Positions 1 through 11,082 of a stretch of 64,000 bases of DNA are shown here, in pieces. Where the stretch lies: the NCBI GenBank assembly GCA_016800925.1, contig JABCPU010000268.1, positions 28,528-92,527 of the forward strand, in the 5' to 3' direction. This stretch comes from Suillus spraguei (lineage: Eukaryota; Basidiomycota; Agaricomycetes; Boletales; Suillaceae). The notes below the pieces were generated by a model. It saw nothing but the letters and a program-made list of their open reading frames with translations. It was not told the DNA's origin and did not search any database. A program made the translations under genes and the position numbers. The number at the start of each line of letters is the position of its first letter. Position 1 is the stretch's first letter.

Positions 1-1440
1 CTCGTGACGATGGCTATAGTATAAGTCAGGCTGGTCTCGAGCCTAGCCTCTATCTAGAACTGGGTCAGTCTGACATGCGGACTTACAAAAGACTGACATT
101 TGACAGCGGCATGAGATATAGATGTATATTTAGAACACCGTTCTAAACGTCATCCAGTGCTGTACATTAGGGCCTGGACAACTACGTGTCGAGATGACAG
201 GCGAGCGAGCGGGGAGAGAGAGAGCTCAAAAGACAAAGGTACGATCTCAGTTTCTCTTCAAGAACTCTATTAACATGTGCGCTACCTAGAAAGACAAAGG
301 TACGCTACAATTTTGATCAGCTAACGCTGACATACATGAACTAGGTACTTACATATCAGTTTCTCTTCAAGAACTGAGATGTCTGCGTCTACGGGCGCTT
401 GACTTTATACCAGGTAAGTAGGGAATAAAAATTAAACATAACTTTATTGACATGTCTCAGAAGCTCGGCTGACGTCAGCACGCTACACCGATGGGCTCGA
501 AACACGTTCCTCAGCTTCTCCCCCTCGTGCCTTGCTTGTCGGATTCCAACACTACGGTTATTTCCTGGTTTATCTCCAGTGTGTTTTTCAGTTTAATGGA
601 CATTGGTTCCAATCGTGAACGCGTCCTCGCTGTGAGTCTCGTCCCAGTAGCCTCTTCACTGATTGTTATGGTGCAGAATGTTGTCAATCGATCGTCGTGC
701 TGCTCATGCACTGTGAGAAGCGACAGGCATCGACATCATACGTGCGGATTCTGAGCTCCAGGTACTTCGCGTGCCCATTTGCAAATTTCTGAAAGTGGTT
801 AGTGGATACTATGGCTCTGGCACATAATTATGCCCCAATACGTCATGTTCGATCGTCCGTGCCCGGTAATGAAATTTTTACCTAACCGGCCTGTCTCTGA
901 TACCTCCACTCTCACCCAATTCATCCTAGCGCCTAGCCAACAAGTCCTCCCCCTCTGTCAACGAGATTTTTTCTTATCATCCCTCAATTCCGAGACGGTA
1001 CGCTTATAGACACTGCACTGTACCTTTGCGCGCTCGTGTTACGCCCTTACCAGCTCCAATAAGTATCGTCCATCAAGGACTGAGTTAAATCTAATGACTG
1101 AGCGTATGGATGATCATTTCTAGATCAACATATCATCGTTATTGGTAATGTTTTGAGCCTCCGAGATATTCTATTCTGCCAGTGGATTATTTTGCCCAAG
1201 GAAAGTCCAGTAAGTAGCTGGAAAGTAAAAGACGAATTATTTAGATTTATTAACAAACACTTTTGACAAGCGGAAATGAGAATTTATGCCTGGATAGCGG
1301 CTCCTTTTGCGACGGAAGTTCCAGGTAGTGATACGATCAGCCCGGGGCTGATCACGAGGTGGCAAGTTGCAATTTCCAACTTCTACTTTGATTCGAATTG
1401 GGGATGATGGGGAGTCCGCTTCGTGCAAACTCCTATGATC
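1..1440. other. No gene recognised; AT-balanced intergenic DNA
   Basis: Both strands carry only short overlapping reading frames with no recognisable domain. A near-repeat is visible: the motif tatcagtttctcttcaagaa occurs around 356 and a close relative (ctcagtttctcttcaagaac) around 246, so the first 400 bases contain a small diverged duplication. Nothing else can be supported. Confidence 0.6.
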
Positions 1441-1466
1441 AACCCAACCAAATAACTTGCTCTCCA

Positions 1467-1473
1467 TATATAA
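1467..1473 (+). promoter_or_regulatory. TATA box of unknown-family copy 1
   Basis: TATATAA lies about 75 nt upstream of the ATG at 1547. The surrounding block (aacttgctctcc, TATATAA, tgtacagtg) is kept upstream of copy 2 (TATATAA at 7137-7143). Retention of this block across diverged copies supports it as the core promoter. Confidence 0.6.
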
Positions 1474-1546
1474 TGTACAGTGTTCAGGCGACTCATTTAA
1501 ATTCAAACACAACCCACAAATCATCTGTCCTATCGAACGTGCAATC

Positions 1547-2439
1547 ATGGTTTTCTACGCATATGTAAAACAGGTATGCCCAAAATTCTTTCCTCAATGT
1601 ATGGGACGTCGTGCTAAATCGCCATTGAGATCACCGACGACTGGTCCTATCGATACGTGATTACGTTCGCTAGCCGTGAAGTTGCCGATGAGTGGTGGCG
1701 TGCCGTCTCCACTTCCACCGTCGGTAGTTTCGTGAGCAGCGTTCAGCGTGTCAACGCCCCATGTTTTTCACCCTTGATGAACGACCAAGTCGGTCGCGAT
1801 TTGAGCATCATCCCGCCGTCTGATCATTTCACGGACCACATCAGTGGGAATTCGTGAGTTACTTCATTGTAGGATGGTCCACACTTGGCTGATAGCGGTC
1901 CTACCAAAGGTTCTTCATTCGCTCCAAAGTCTCTCCTCACGAGTACTGGTACTGTGCCCAAGGGAATAACTCAGTCTATCTTTCGCTCACCGAGCGCACT
2001 CGTTTCTTTGTTGCTCGCGACAGCCAGGGCACTGCAGGGACCGTCATTATTGGCTCTGATGACATCATTATCACGTTGACCACCAGCAATTTGTCCATTA
2101 ACGTCGTCACCGCAAGCGGTCAAGTCATAGTCTCACCTGATCCTAAGTCGGGGTTGAAGTTTAGTGACCTTTTGAACAAATTCACCGCAGGACCTCTCTT
2201 GAACCAATCAGGGGACAAGACTAGGAAGCTGTTCTTCACGGACCACGGGGAAGAGTGGGAACTTGCTTGAATTGCTATCATTTGACATTAGCAAAGGGCT
2301 TGCGTTTGACACAAAGCTGTCTTGTACTAGTACTGTTACAGTGTCCCCTGGAATAGTAGTCGTTCCTGTATTGTTTGTAACACCAAAGCAAATACATTTC
2401 TTGACGCCCACAACCACGTGTATCGCTACATGGCTTTAA
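1547..2439 (+). pseudogene. Unrecognised three-exon gene family, copy 1 (frameshifted)
   Basis: I do not recognise this family. The gene model comes from comparison with copy 3 (8457). Exon 1 is 1547-1573 (MVFYAYVKQ), intron 1 is 1574-1629 (GT-AG), exon 2 is 1630-1853, intron 2 is 1854-1909 (56 nt, the same length as in copy 3), and exon 3 runs from 1910. Conserved blocks are EWWRAVSTS, SVQRVNA, SPHEYWYC, and SGLKFSDLLNKF near the C-terminal third. Relative to copy 3, exon 2 lacks about 30 codons in frame (the THDVTQADAADS region). An extra base near 2262, just after HGEEW, shifts the frame and gives an early stop at 2270; reading past it restores similarity to the stop at 2437-2439. There is no signal peptide or clear membrane segment. 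The copy is either a pseudogene or hit by one assembly indel. Confidence 0.6.
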
Positions 2440-2740
2440 GATGCACGGATCCGTTAAATATAGACCTCTCGACCAACCTTAATAACAGTGTTTAGAGTTG
2501 CCTTTCTCACTAGCAACCGGATGATCAATGAGTGGTCACATATTGGTTAATTATTACGCACTATGAACTCTGATCACCGTGCTCCAGCCCAGCTTGATTT
2601 AAATGTTGAGTCGATCGGGCTTCTGATTGGGATTAATATTGGTATTTAAAGTGAGCGAGTATCGTGTCATGTCAACGCCGGGATGGTTTCTCCTGTAGAG
2701 ACACGATCTGAGCTTCGTCACACGTCACGACGCTGCGCGA
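2440..2740. repeat. Downstream block duplicated at about 9460-9740
   Basis: Sequence after copy 1 (tatagacctctcgaccaacc, then acagtgtttagagttgcctttctcac, then the agagacacga/cgtcacacgtcac block) recurs in the same order and orientation after copy 3. The duplicated unit therefore covers promoter, gene and about 300 bp of 3' flank, i.e. about 1.3 kb. The right edge overlaps the end of the MYND-gene reading frame on the minus strand. Confidence 0.65.
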
Positions 2741-3610
2741 ATAGATTAACATAACCTTGCCTGCAACTCGAACACTGCGATAGTACTCCAAAAATTGAGC
2801 AGAAGAGATCGGGGAACAGTGATTACATCTAGAGATGGAAAAATCAGTATTCTCCAATAGCTTTCGCCAGGACGCGGACATGCTTGCAGAGTGACCCCAC
2901 GGAAGTAATATGGCATGCATCCTCTGCAAACCGTCGTTAGCTGATATGCACGTATGACCAAACAGATCAAACTGGATGCCCTGGTCCATGCTATTTATGT
3001 GGACCCTTATGTCGGCAGGCGAGTCTGTTTCTGAGCCTTCGGTAAAGCACCATGCTTGCATAACCATGGCAGCATCACCTTTTTCATTCGACTGGCTATC
3101 AGCACCAGGATGAAGAATGTGCTGGTTCTGCGGGAACCAAGGGAAGTATTCGCCTCCAAATTCGGCAGGGATCTTGTGATATGCTGCTTTGATCTCTTCC
3201 ACAAGGACATCCCTGACTCGCCGATCATTGATGGTCTTTGGAGAAATTTCCTGGATCCATCAGCCCTGAAATGAGATACGCATTAGGAGCATTGTGATAA
3301 TGGATGGTTTCAGGGACTCGATCAACTAAGTGGACTCTACGTACCAATATACAAGTCAAGAAGTTGAGACCTCTTCTCTACTGTGAATGCACGTTCAAAC
3401 CCATAATCTTCGCAATTTGTGTATCTTGCGGGCAAAGATTGTTTCTGATTGCAAGTGCTGGATGGTCTGCGGTGGTGATGGGGCGACAGGGTTTGCAGTC
3501 AAAGATGTGCGGTACCCAATAAGACTTTTGACAAGCTACAGAGCAGTACCAGACTTCGTGGCAGCCAGCACAGCGTTTGAGATTGGAGGACTCGGCACCA
3601 CAAGTATTTC
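2672..3610 (-). pseudogene. MYND-type zinc-finger protein, 5'-truncated
   Basis: Read on the minus strand, the first recognisable exon (about 3610-3350) encodes a MYND finger with CGAESSNLKRCAGCHEVWYC, then SVACQK, W, H and C in the spacing C-x2-C...C-x3-C...H-x3-C. After an intron (about 3350-3270) the protein continues into a 176-residue frame 3202-2672 that contains an Agaricomycete-type tail (EIKAAYHKIP, GEYFPWFPQNQHI). MYND fingers are protein-interaction modules; no SET domain is seen. One base appears missing near 3405 between the finger and the intron. There is no start codon upstream because the reading frame runs straight into the foldback at 3628-3792, so the gene is broken or its first exon has been replaced. 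Confidence 0.65.
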
Positions 3611-3627
3611 ATTTGCGAACCACTGGT

Positions 3628-3792
3628 GATCGTAAAAGCGGATCGGCCCTCATCGAGCGCTTTGGGTTCAGCGTCTACACCTTGACGACCTTCTCTTGCC
3701 ATCCTTCATCATTGAGGATGGCAAGAGAAGGTCGTCAAGGTGTACGCGCTGAACCCAAAGCGCTCGGCGAGGGCCGATCCGCTTTTACGATC
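3628..3792. repeat. Near-perfect foldback: 77-bp arms, 11-nt loop
   Basis: Arm 3628-3704 is the reverse complement of 3716-3792 with about four mismatches (two pairs of adjacent differences), separated by ttcatcattga. Both arms can be read as the same peptide on opposite strands (AREGRQGV.AEPKAL), which follows from the palindrome and is not evidence of coding. The hairpin abuts the truncated 5' end of the MYND gene. It could be a small foldback transposon, a source of double-stranded RNA, or an inverted-duplication artefact. Confidence 0.85.
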
Positions 3793-5500
3793 CACTGGAA
3801 GCCCCCATATGTTGAACCAGATAGCCAGTTTAATGTACACAGGTAACCAAGATCTAATAATCCTGCCACGTACGAATTAGGTGAATGTTTATTTCTCGCT
3901 AACTCAGGCTTAGAGAAGGCGACAAGTTGTCACGTCACGGTCAAGTGAGCAACACGTTTTTACATAAGTCTCTTCTATATCGTTCCGACACCTTCTGACA
4001 ACACCGAAGTTAGCAATCCTGTTGAATCTGAATATTGAATCCTCCCCTGTGATGCCTCGCATCGAATTTCAAAGTGTCGTTTCTGAATGTCGAGCTTTCG
4101 ACGACGATCTACCATATACACTGCCGATCAGATTCATGTGGTCATAAATCATGATGAGTAGACCCCAGCGGCCTACTGCAGACCAAAATGCAATGAAGTG
4201 CTTGGATTCATGCTCCACTGAAAATGTCGTTTCCTTCTGATGACAGCTCAAACTAAGCATACAGCTCTCTCAGTCAGATGTAGGCTCGTAGGGGCGGTTG
4301 AGCTTTTGTATTGCCAGCACTATACCGCTCCTGCAAGCTTTACTACTGAAAATATATGGCGCGCATGTCCAGCTACCGTGAATGGCAACGAGCAGGCTCG
4401 TCATAATATCAATCGTAACGGCATGTACTGGACACTTCCAGGTGGCATTGCGAGAGGACGAGCCTTTGAAGACTGAGTGAGTAGCGCAGAGCATTGCCAA
4501 TGTTTACATGTAACTAGGCATTGGCACTCGTGATCGCGATTCCATTTATGTTTACCGTGCATCAAGAAGTATCGCTGGTCAAGGTATGCATCTTCACTCA
4601 CACCATTAATTTTTAATAGCGGTTCAGCCCTATCATAGGGCCGCCATGTCATGCAAAATCGGTGGTACAACATGGGGCAGACAATACACTGAGATGCACC
4701 GCAGCAACCAGCGCCTCGAATAATCACGCCAGCGCCATCCTGCACACTTGCTAGTGCCCTCGTTGCTTCAACCATCCTTGGACACTACTCGAACCTCAAT
4801 CAACCTAACCTACTTACAACAAGACACTCTGGCCCATTTACAACCATGACCCGGCCTCGCAAACGGCTGTGCGTCCGATTCATACTGTGTAACTACCATG
4901 CCACCAATGAGAACGGTAATGGGAACGGTACGAAGTTAAAGGAAATACCTTAATGAGAGAAAGACAACGACAACAGGAGTCATGGAGGAGCATACATGCA
5001 GAAAGTGAGGATATTTAGCTAAGCTATCCTTTGAAAATGTGATAAAGAGAAGATCGAACCAACGAAGGAGTGAGGGAAGGGAAGCATGCGAGGAGTGAGG
5101 ATATCTTGAGCACCCTCATTGAATGCATCAACATTTCACTGAAGCGAACATGTCAATTAGAGTCTGGGGTCATTTCGTTATGAATGCCGTGAAGGTGTTG
5201 GGACTTTGTCTCTAGAATCTCGCAAGATCCGAGTATGTGCTGACTCGGCTAGTAACAGAGCATCACCGGGATTTGAAGTTGTGTGAAAGAACCAAGTAAG
5301 GTTCGAATGGTCATGGGGAATGTACATACCATAAACCGGAACTGAACGAGAGTGTAAGCTGAAGCGAACTACTAGAATTCATATTGATAGGCATAGGTCA
5401 ATCTGGCCAGAATCTAGGAAATTTGGTGATGAGGGAATGAACACGTGCCGCCCAGTCTTGATGCGCGGTTCCACGAAAGAAATCGACGGTACGGTAATGG
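3793..5500. other. No confident gene
   Basis: A 124-residue minus-strand frame at 4775-4401 (contains LLKINGVSEDAYLDQRYF) has a plausible composition but no family I recognise and no consistent exon structure around it. The rest is short random frames. It may hold a decayed gene. Confidence 0.4.
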
Positions 5501-5504
5501 TATA

Positions 5505-6662
5505 GCTGCCACCGTATCAGGAAGGAGCAGGAGCGAGTATGGCGGCATTCACGAGCACTATGGTTGGAAAAATGGCTGGGGATACTGTTCGCAAAGACCA
5601 TGAGCTCGACGAGTAGGATAATGAAAACATGTAAGTGACCATACTACATAGATACCATACCTTTCTCTCACACTGGTACGTAGTTTGTAGGGTCCAACCT
5701 TTACTAAATAACGTCAGCGGAATGGTAACGTTGGTCTTAAAGAGATGGCGGCCCGGGGTGTTGCCGGTTACCATTCCGAAATAGATCGGCTCCCAATCTT
5801 TCAGAAAGCGATCCGACTGACATTATTTAGTAAAGGTTGGACCCCGCAAGCTGTACCGGAGAAAGGTACGAAGCTGTTCTATGTATATCGTCTTCATTGT
5901 CCTACTCACATGTCTTCATTGTCCCACTCGTGGAGATCACGGTTTTTGCACACAGCGTCCTCAGCCGTTTTTCCTAATCTTTATGCCTGTGAATGTCTCT
6001 CAACCACTCTGCGCGTTTTCACCTCCTACAACCTACAGACATTAACGGAGTCACTGCCTCGATGCGTATGGTCGACTTGGACAGCATTTCCCATATATGT
6101 ACCATTTTTTGTCTTCTTCATCCTGGTGTCCCTGTCTCCCTCATGTCTACATCTTTCATGTAGTATATAGTATATCCTTGATAAAGTTTTGTACTTCACC
6201 GTGACATATGATGATTTTAATCATGAACCAATTTAAATTATCATGGCTTTGATTTGCTGAGTGAGATGAGGATGCAATATAAAATTATGACCTTTCAATG
6301 ACAGGGACATGTATGCACTATGTAGCGTGTACGAGGTGGCTAGGAGAGGTAATAAGGGAGGCCTGGATGTTGAACAGTGCGAACATGATGAGGATCTGGC
6401 GCAGTGGCGCTAGATCTTGGCGTGGACGTGCTCAGTTTTGGCTTCCACAAAAGAAATTGAATGACGGCGCGACGACATAGCTAGCCTAGGCCACAGGTAC
6501 CAGGAAGGAGCAGGAACGAGGATGGTGGTATTAGGGTTGGAAACAATAACCGAGGATACTGTACGCAAAGACTATGAGTGGGACATAAAGACATGTAACT
6601 GATGTGAGTAGGACAAGAATAGAACAGCTTCGTACCTCTGCGGGGTCCAAATAACGTCAACA
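5505..6662. repeat. Three copies of a non-autonomous repeat (two direct, one inverted)
   Basis: A unit starting ccaggaaggagcagga and ending at ggtccaa...aataacgtca occurs at about 5513-5721 and about 6497-6662 in one orientation, and diverged in the opposite orientation at about 5813-6180. The inner junction is a perfect 22-bp inverted pair, GGGTCCAACCTTTACTAAATAA at 5690-5711 and its complement at 5823-5844. A smaller pair (cggaatggtaac / gttaccattccg) sits between them. This resembles a MITE-like family, one member inserted head to head with another. No coding sequence is seen. Confidence 0.55.
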
Positions 6663-7130
6663 TGCTTTTCTATACGATGCATTACGTATTTACTGCTCCT
6701 TCCAAATTAAGGAGTTGAGCAATACTTGAACAGGGTCCAATTTCCACTTCGATTCGCTTCAGCCAGGTTCATCAGTTCGCTTTGCGGCAACCCTAGCACC
6801 GGCCCCAAATACTTCCGACGACGGGGTATGCTAATTGGAGATGACGAGGACGTAAGTAATCTGACTACATAGTGCATGAATTGGATCTCGACTTGAAGTT
6901 TATGGTACTTACGACTAGTAAACTCTTAGTTTGAGCCGATGTAGACCGGGCCCGGCACATCACCAGCCTGCTAGCTAAACTGAGCATCCTGCCAATTGGG
7001 ATGATCATGATGAACGTAAGTAGCCTTGCATGAATTGAATCACGAGTTTATGGTACTAGACCCAGAAGATATCATCATGCTAGTAGCTCGCTTCGTCGAT
7101 ATTGTGATCAAACTCAACCAAATAACTTGC
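6663..7130. other. No gene recognised
   Basis: Short frames only. Two similar segments (gatgatcgatgaacgtaagta-like around 6840-6880 and 7000-7030, each followed by a tgcatgaattg motif) suggest a small internal duplication. Confidence 0.4.
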
Positions 7131-7136
7131 TCTCCC

Positions 7137-7143
7137 TATATAA
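7137..7143 (+). promoter_or_regulatory. TATA box of unknown-family copy 2
   Basis: TATATAA within the block aacttgctctccc...tgtacagtg that is shared with copy 1, about 65 nt upstream of the ATG. It is conserved although the downstream gene is dead. Confidence 0.55.
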
Positions 7144-7206
7144 TGTACAGTGTCCAAGTCACTCATTTCGATCCAACGAATCATCTCTACTACTGAACGT
7201 ACAATG

Positions 7207-7410
7207 ATGGTTTTCTACGCATATGTAAAACAGGTACGCCCAAAATTCATTCTTCAATATCTGCGATGTCGTGTTAAATCGTCATTCAGGTCACTGACCA
7301 CTGGAGCTTTCGATATGTAATTGTCTTCGCTAGTCGCGCAGTTGCCGATGAGTAGTGGCGCGCCGTGTCCACTTCCACCAGTAGTTTCGTGAACAGTGTT
7401 CAGCGTGTCA
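7207..7410 (+). pseudogene. Unrecognised three-exon family, copy 2 (dead fragment)
   Basis: Exon 1 (MVFYAYVKQ) is followed by a canonical GT-AG intron at the same place as in copies 1 and 3, then the start of exon 2 (VTDHWSFRYVIVFASRAVADE). The next codon, tryptophan in the other copies, is TAG here. Similarity ends near 7404, where the duplicated block 7404-7880 begins, so exon 3 is missing. It is clearly non-functional. Confidence 0.75.
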
Positions 7411-7880
7411 ACGTAAATGAGCAGTTGACGTCGCTGCAAGTGATATTCCTCCACGGGACCGGAGCGGGTGGATACTTGAAAACATTTCGAACAAAAGCTG
7501 TGTACTAGCGCCTTAAGACGACGTCGAAATTAATAGTCATAAGAAATTGAATGGTGTTTCCTAGTGGAACAGTGCTGTATCTCGCTCACCACCGTGGTTG
7601 GCATGCATGTCGAAAAGACAATTCATCACACCGTAAACCAAGGTGGATACAAGGTTAAAGTGGAAGAACATAGTGGTGACTGAAGACGTACCCATTGACG
7701 TTGACGTTGAGGCCTAGGGGTCATGTGCACCGTCCACGAAGAACGGCGGGCGACGCGAAAAGGAGGCAAAAAGTAAAACAACCATTTAACTGTTTTAACT
7801 ATTTAACAAGAGTTCAACCGATCTATCAACGTCCAAACACTCCTAAATAACACTGAATCTGAGATTCACATGCCGCTTGG
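7404..7880. repeat. Segmental duplicate of 10262-10870
   Basis: Long blocks match in the same orientation: tgtactagcgc, gacgacgtcgaaatt.atagtcataa, ggtgtttcctagtgga, tgtatctcgctcaccaccgtg, gaggcctag.ggtcatgtgca, cgcgaaaaggaggcaaaa, and actctgaatctgagattca-like ends. No conserved reading frame links the two copies, so this is probably non-coding duplicated DNA. Confidence 0.7.
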
Positions 7881-8380
7881 CCTTGTCAGCTGGTCATAAG
7901 TACCATAGTAACCATACCTTGTTCATATCTGTCAAAAAGCTTCATGAACGGCATAGCATAGTTCATCTCGAAAAACCTGCAGGGAAGATAGGAAATTCAT
8001 GCAGCGAGCCTGCATAATTTAAGTACCTTACCAATCATCAATGAGGCCGGAGCTACACTCCAATTGGTAGGCTCGAGCTCGATTGACTCACAATTGAGAC
8101 CTAGTAAGAATTGTAGAACCAGCTCAAAGGGGACAAACAGAATACGGCTGCCCATGAGGCTAGAACCGTGACAGTCACGTGACCATTGTGGTTGGTTAGG
8201 GTTAGAGCTATCATGGTACTAACAGACTTGTCAATGCTTGAAATTTTGTATTTCGTCCGAAACACTGCGAAAATTTGAAGTTATGTTTCTATCTTTATGT
8301 CAGTTTAATTTTTAAATGCTTCCTTCACATTTGGTACAACATACAAATACCCCTGAATATCGCTTACCCCGATATGACTG
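7881..8380. other. No gene recognised
   Basis: Between the duplicated block and copy 3 there are only short frames. Copy 3 lacks the conserved TATA block of copies 1 and 2 (the stretch before it reads gactgcatttaatgtacag), so its promoter may differ. Confidence 0.4.
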
Positions 8381-8456
8381 CATTTAATGTACAGCAAGTC
8401 ACTCATTTCAATCCAAACGCAACCAACAAATCATCTCTCTGATTGAACGTGCAATC

Positions 8457-9459
8457 ATGGTCTTCTATGCATATGTGAAACAGGCATGCCAAAAATTCAT
8501 TCTGTGATGTTGCGTTAAATCGCCATTCAGGTCACCGGTTTGAACCCGACCAATCAATACTGGACCTATCGATACACGATCGTCTTCGCTAGCCGCGCAG
8601 TTGCAGATGAGTGGTGGCGTGCCGTGTCCACATCCGCCGTCGGAAAGTTCGCGAGCAGTGTTCAGCGTGTCAACGCCCAGTTCTACACCCATGACGTGAC
8701 CCAGGCTGACGCCGCCGATTCCCTCATCACGGCTGGGGTTGCGAACCAATTCTTTGGCAAGATGTTTTTCACGTCGATATGCGACCAAAATGGTCTCGAG
8801 TCCATGAGCATCGTCCCGTCATTTGATTCCGTGGACCACATTAGTGGGCAATCGTGAGTCAGTTCCTTGCAGGATGGTGCACATTTGGCTGATAGCGACC
8901 CTACCAAAGTTTCTTTATTCGTTCCAATGTCTCTCCTTACGAGTACTGGTACTGTCCCATGCAAGAGACAAAATCTGTCTATGTTTCGCGCACCGAACGC
9001 ACTCGTTTCCGTGTTAGTCGCGACAAAGAGGGCACTGCAGGGACTGTCATGATTGGCTCTGATGAGATCATTATCACGTTGACCGCCGTCAATTGGTCCA
9101 TTAACATCGCCGCAGAAAGCGGTAAAGTGATGGTTTCAAATACTCCTATGTCGGGGTTGAAGTTTGGTGACTTTTTGAGCAAATTTGCTGTGGGGACTAA
9201 CTTGTATATGGGCGGTAAGAGCTTGGACATGAAGGAGCTCTTCTATACGGAACATGGGGAAGAGTGGAGCTTGCTTGAACTGCTATCATTTGACATTACC
9301 AAGGGGTTCGCATTAGACACAAAGTTGTCCTGTACTAGTAAATACTGTTGTAGTGTCCCCCGGACAGCCCAAGATAGTTGTTCCTGTACTGTCACCGAAG
9401 CAATTGCAATTTTGACGCCTGCAGCCACATGTACCACTACACGGCATGAATCCTTTTAG
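8457..9459 (+). CDS. Unrecognised three-exon family, copy 3 (most complete)
   Basis: Model: exon 1 8457-8483, intron 1 8484-8530, exon 2 8531-8853, intron 2 8854-8909, exon 3 8910-9459. The phases fit: exon 2 ends with two bases of a serine codon completed by the first base of exon 3. The product is about 300 residues with MVFYAYVKQVTGLNPTNQYW at the N-terminus, then EWWRAVSTS, SVQRVNA, SPYEYWYCPMQETKS, RTERTRFRVSRDKEGTAGT and SGLKFGDFLSKF. I see no signal peptide, membrane segment or known catalytic motif, and I cannot name a function. Intron 1 begins GC instead of the GT found in copies 1 and 2. After KLSCTS the frame differs from copy 1 by one inserted base, so the last 40 or so residues may be wrong or newly acquired. 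Confidence 0.6.
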
Positions 9460-10261
9460 TATAGACCTCTCGACCAACCTACAATGACAGTGTTTAGAGT
9501 TACCTTTCTCACTAACAGCCGGATGATCATGAGTAGTCGTATGGTGGTTGTTCATCACGTACTATGAACTCTGATCACCGTGTAAACGTTGATAGATCGA
9601 TCGGGCTTCTGGTTGGGATCAATATTGGTATTTGAAACGAGCGAGTGTTGATAACGCTGGGGTAGTTCCCACTACTAGCATACTGTAGAGACACGAACCT
9701 TAGTTCGTCACACGTCACAAAGATGCATGAACAGATAAACACCGTGGTAATCTTTCAATATTTCTCGCGCCTGACACAGACAAACATATGTTTTCTGCCT
9801 GTATGGAAGATATCTGGGAATCAGCGACACATAACTTAGAAGATGAGTAAACATTAATATCGGGATCAAATATTCGTGGTAAGTTACATACTTTCATTGA
9901 CACTGGTACCAACAACCACGTCAGTCAGCGGTAGGAAAAACGAGTGGGTGAATGTAAATGCATCAAGCATATTTCATGGGCCTATTCTGAGCTTCCCTGA
10001 ACGGACCCATAGATGAACGAGGCTGAGTTCTAGGTTCCTGACCACTGATCGACCTGACTTACATAGTAAGACTGGTTACGGGCTGAGTTTATAGTCAACA
10101 GATAAGCCGATCTAGCTTCTGGACCCAGGTATTAGTATTGGTGTCTGAAATAAGTGTCATTGTGGAGCCTTTGTCGATTCGCCAGTTTAGCCACTGACCT
10201 ACAAGGTAATGAGGTAAGCCGACGAGACATCAGGCGTCTGGAACGACATCCAGGAAAATGG
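9460..10261. other. 3' duplicated flank, no gene
   Basis: 9460-9740 repeats 2440-2740. A shorter echo of the same block (gatctagcttctgg...attagtattggt) is at about 10105-10145. A minus-strand frame 9915-9715 is in the place where the MYND C-terminal frame lies in the first unit, but it does not match that protein. No gene is supported. Confidence 0.45.
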
Positions 10262-10870
10262 TGATACACACGCAGTTGATGTTGCTGGGAGTGATATTCC
10301 TTAAAGGGAGTGGGTGGATATTTCGAACAAAAATTGTGTACTAGCGCATTGAGACGACGTCGAAATTGATAGTCATAAGAAATTGATTGGTGTTTCCTAG
10401 TGGAGTACTGTATCTCGCTCACCACCGTGCTTGGCACGCACATCAAAAAGAGAAATCACGTCAAGCAAGGTGGAGACGAGACTAAGAGTGTTTGTAAGTG
10501 CACCACATTGTGCGTTGCAGTATAAGTTCGCAGTGAGAGATAGGACCAGGAGTGAGTTTCGAAAGAGGGAAATGTGTACACCACTGCTCTGCTGCTGACA
10601 GCATGAACCAGATGGGAGTTTGTTCCAAGGATGAGTACAATTCCCTGCGCGTCGCATGACAGTAGTGACTATTTGTAAAAAGAAAGACGCGCCCGTTGAC
10701 ATTGAGGCCTAGTGGTCATGTGCACCGTCTACGAAGAGCGGCGCGAAAAGGAGGCAAAAGGCATTTAACTGTTTGAACTGTTTCTGTTTAACAAAGTGGT
10801 TGAACCCGATCGATCAACCGAGGTGAACCAAACACTCCTAAACAACCCTGAATCTGAGATTCACGTACGG
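10262..10870. repeat. Segmental duplicate of 7404-7880
   Basis: Second copy of the block described at 7404, with extra sequence around 10450-10660 not found in the first. Minus-strand frames here do not extend through the homologous copy, so coding is unlikely. Confidence 0.65.
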
Positions 10871-11082
10871 TCCCGTGCCACTGCCAAGATAGTTGTCAAG
10901 GGAGAGCGCATGGGTTGAGTACAGCGTAAACATAGCATGAATCGGCGTAGATATTTCTCCTGGGATGAGTTCTCATATGTGTGGAAGCTTAGGCTCGTGC
11001 TATATTTTTAAGATGTTTTCTTTCCCTCGTTCATATCATCAGCATTTAAAGCTGGATCGACCTCCGAAAACATACTACAACC

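Noticed and set aside
3577..3846. Similar peptides AREGRQGV.AEPKAL on both strands
   Set aside because: They result from the palindromic foldback and are not independent genes.
10132..10702. Minus-strand frames of about 100 residues
   Set aside because: The duplicate block at 7404-7880 does not preserve these frames, so coding is not supported.
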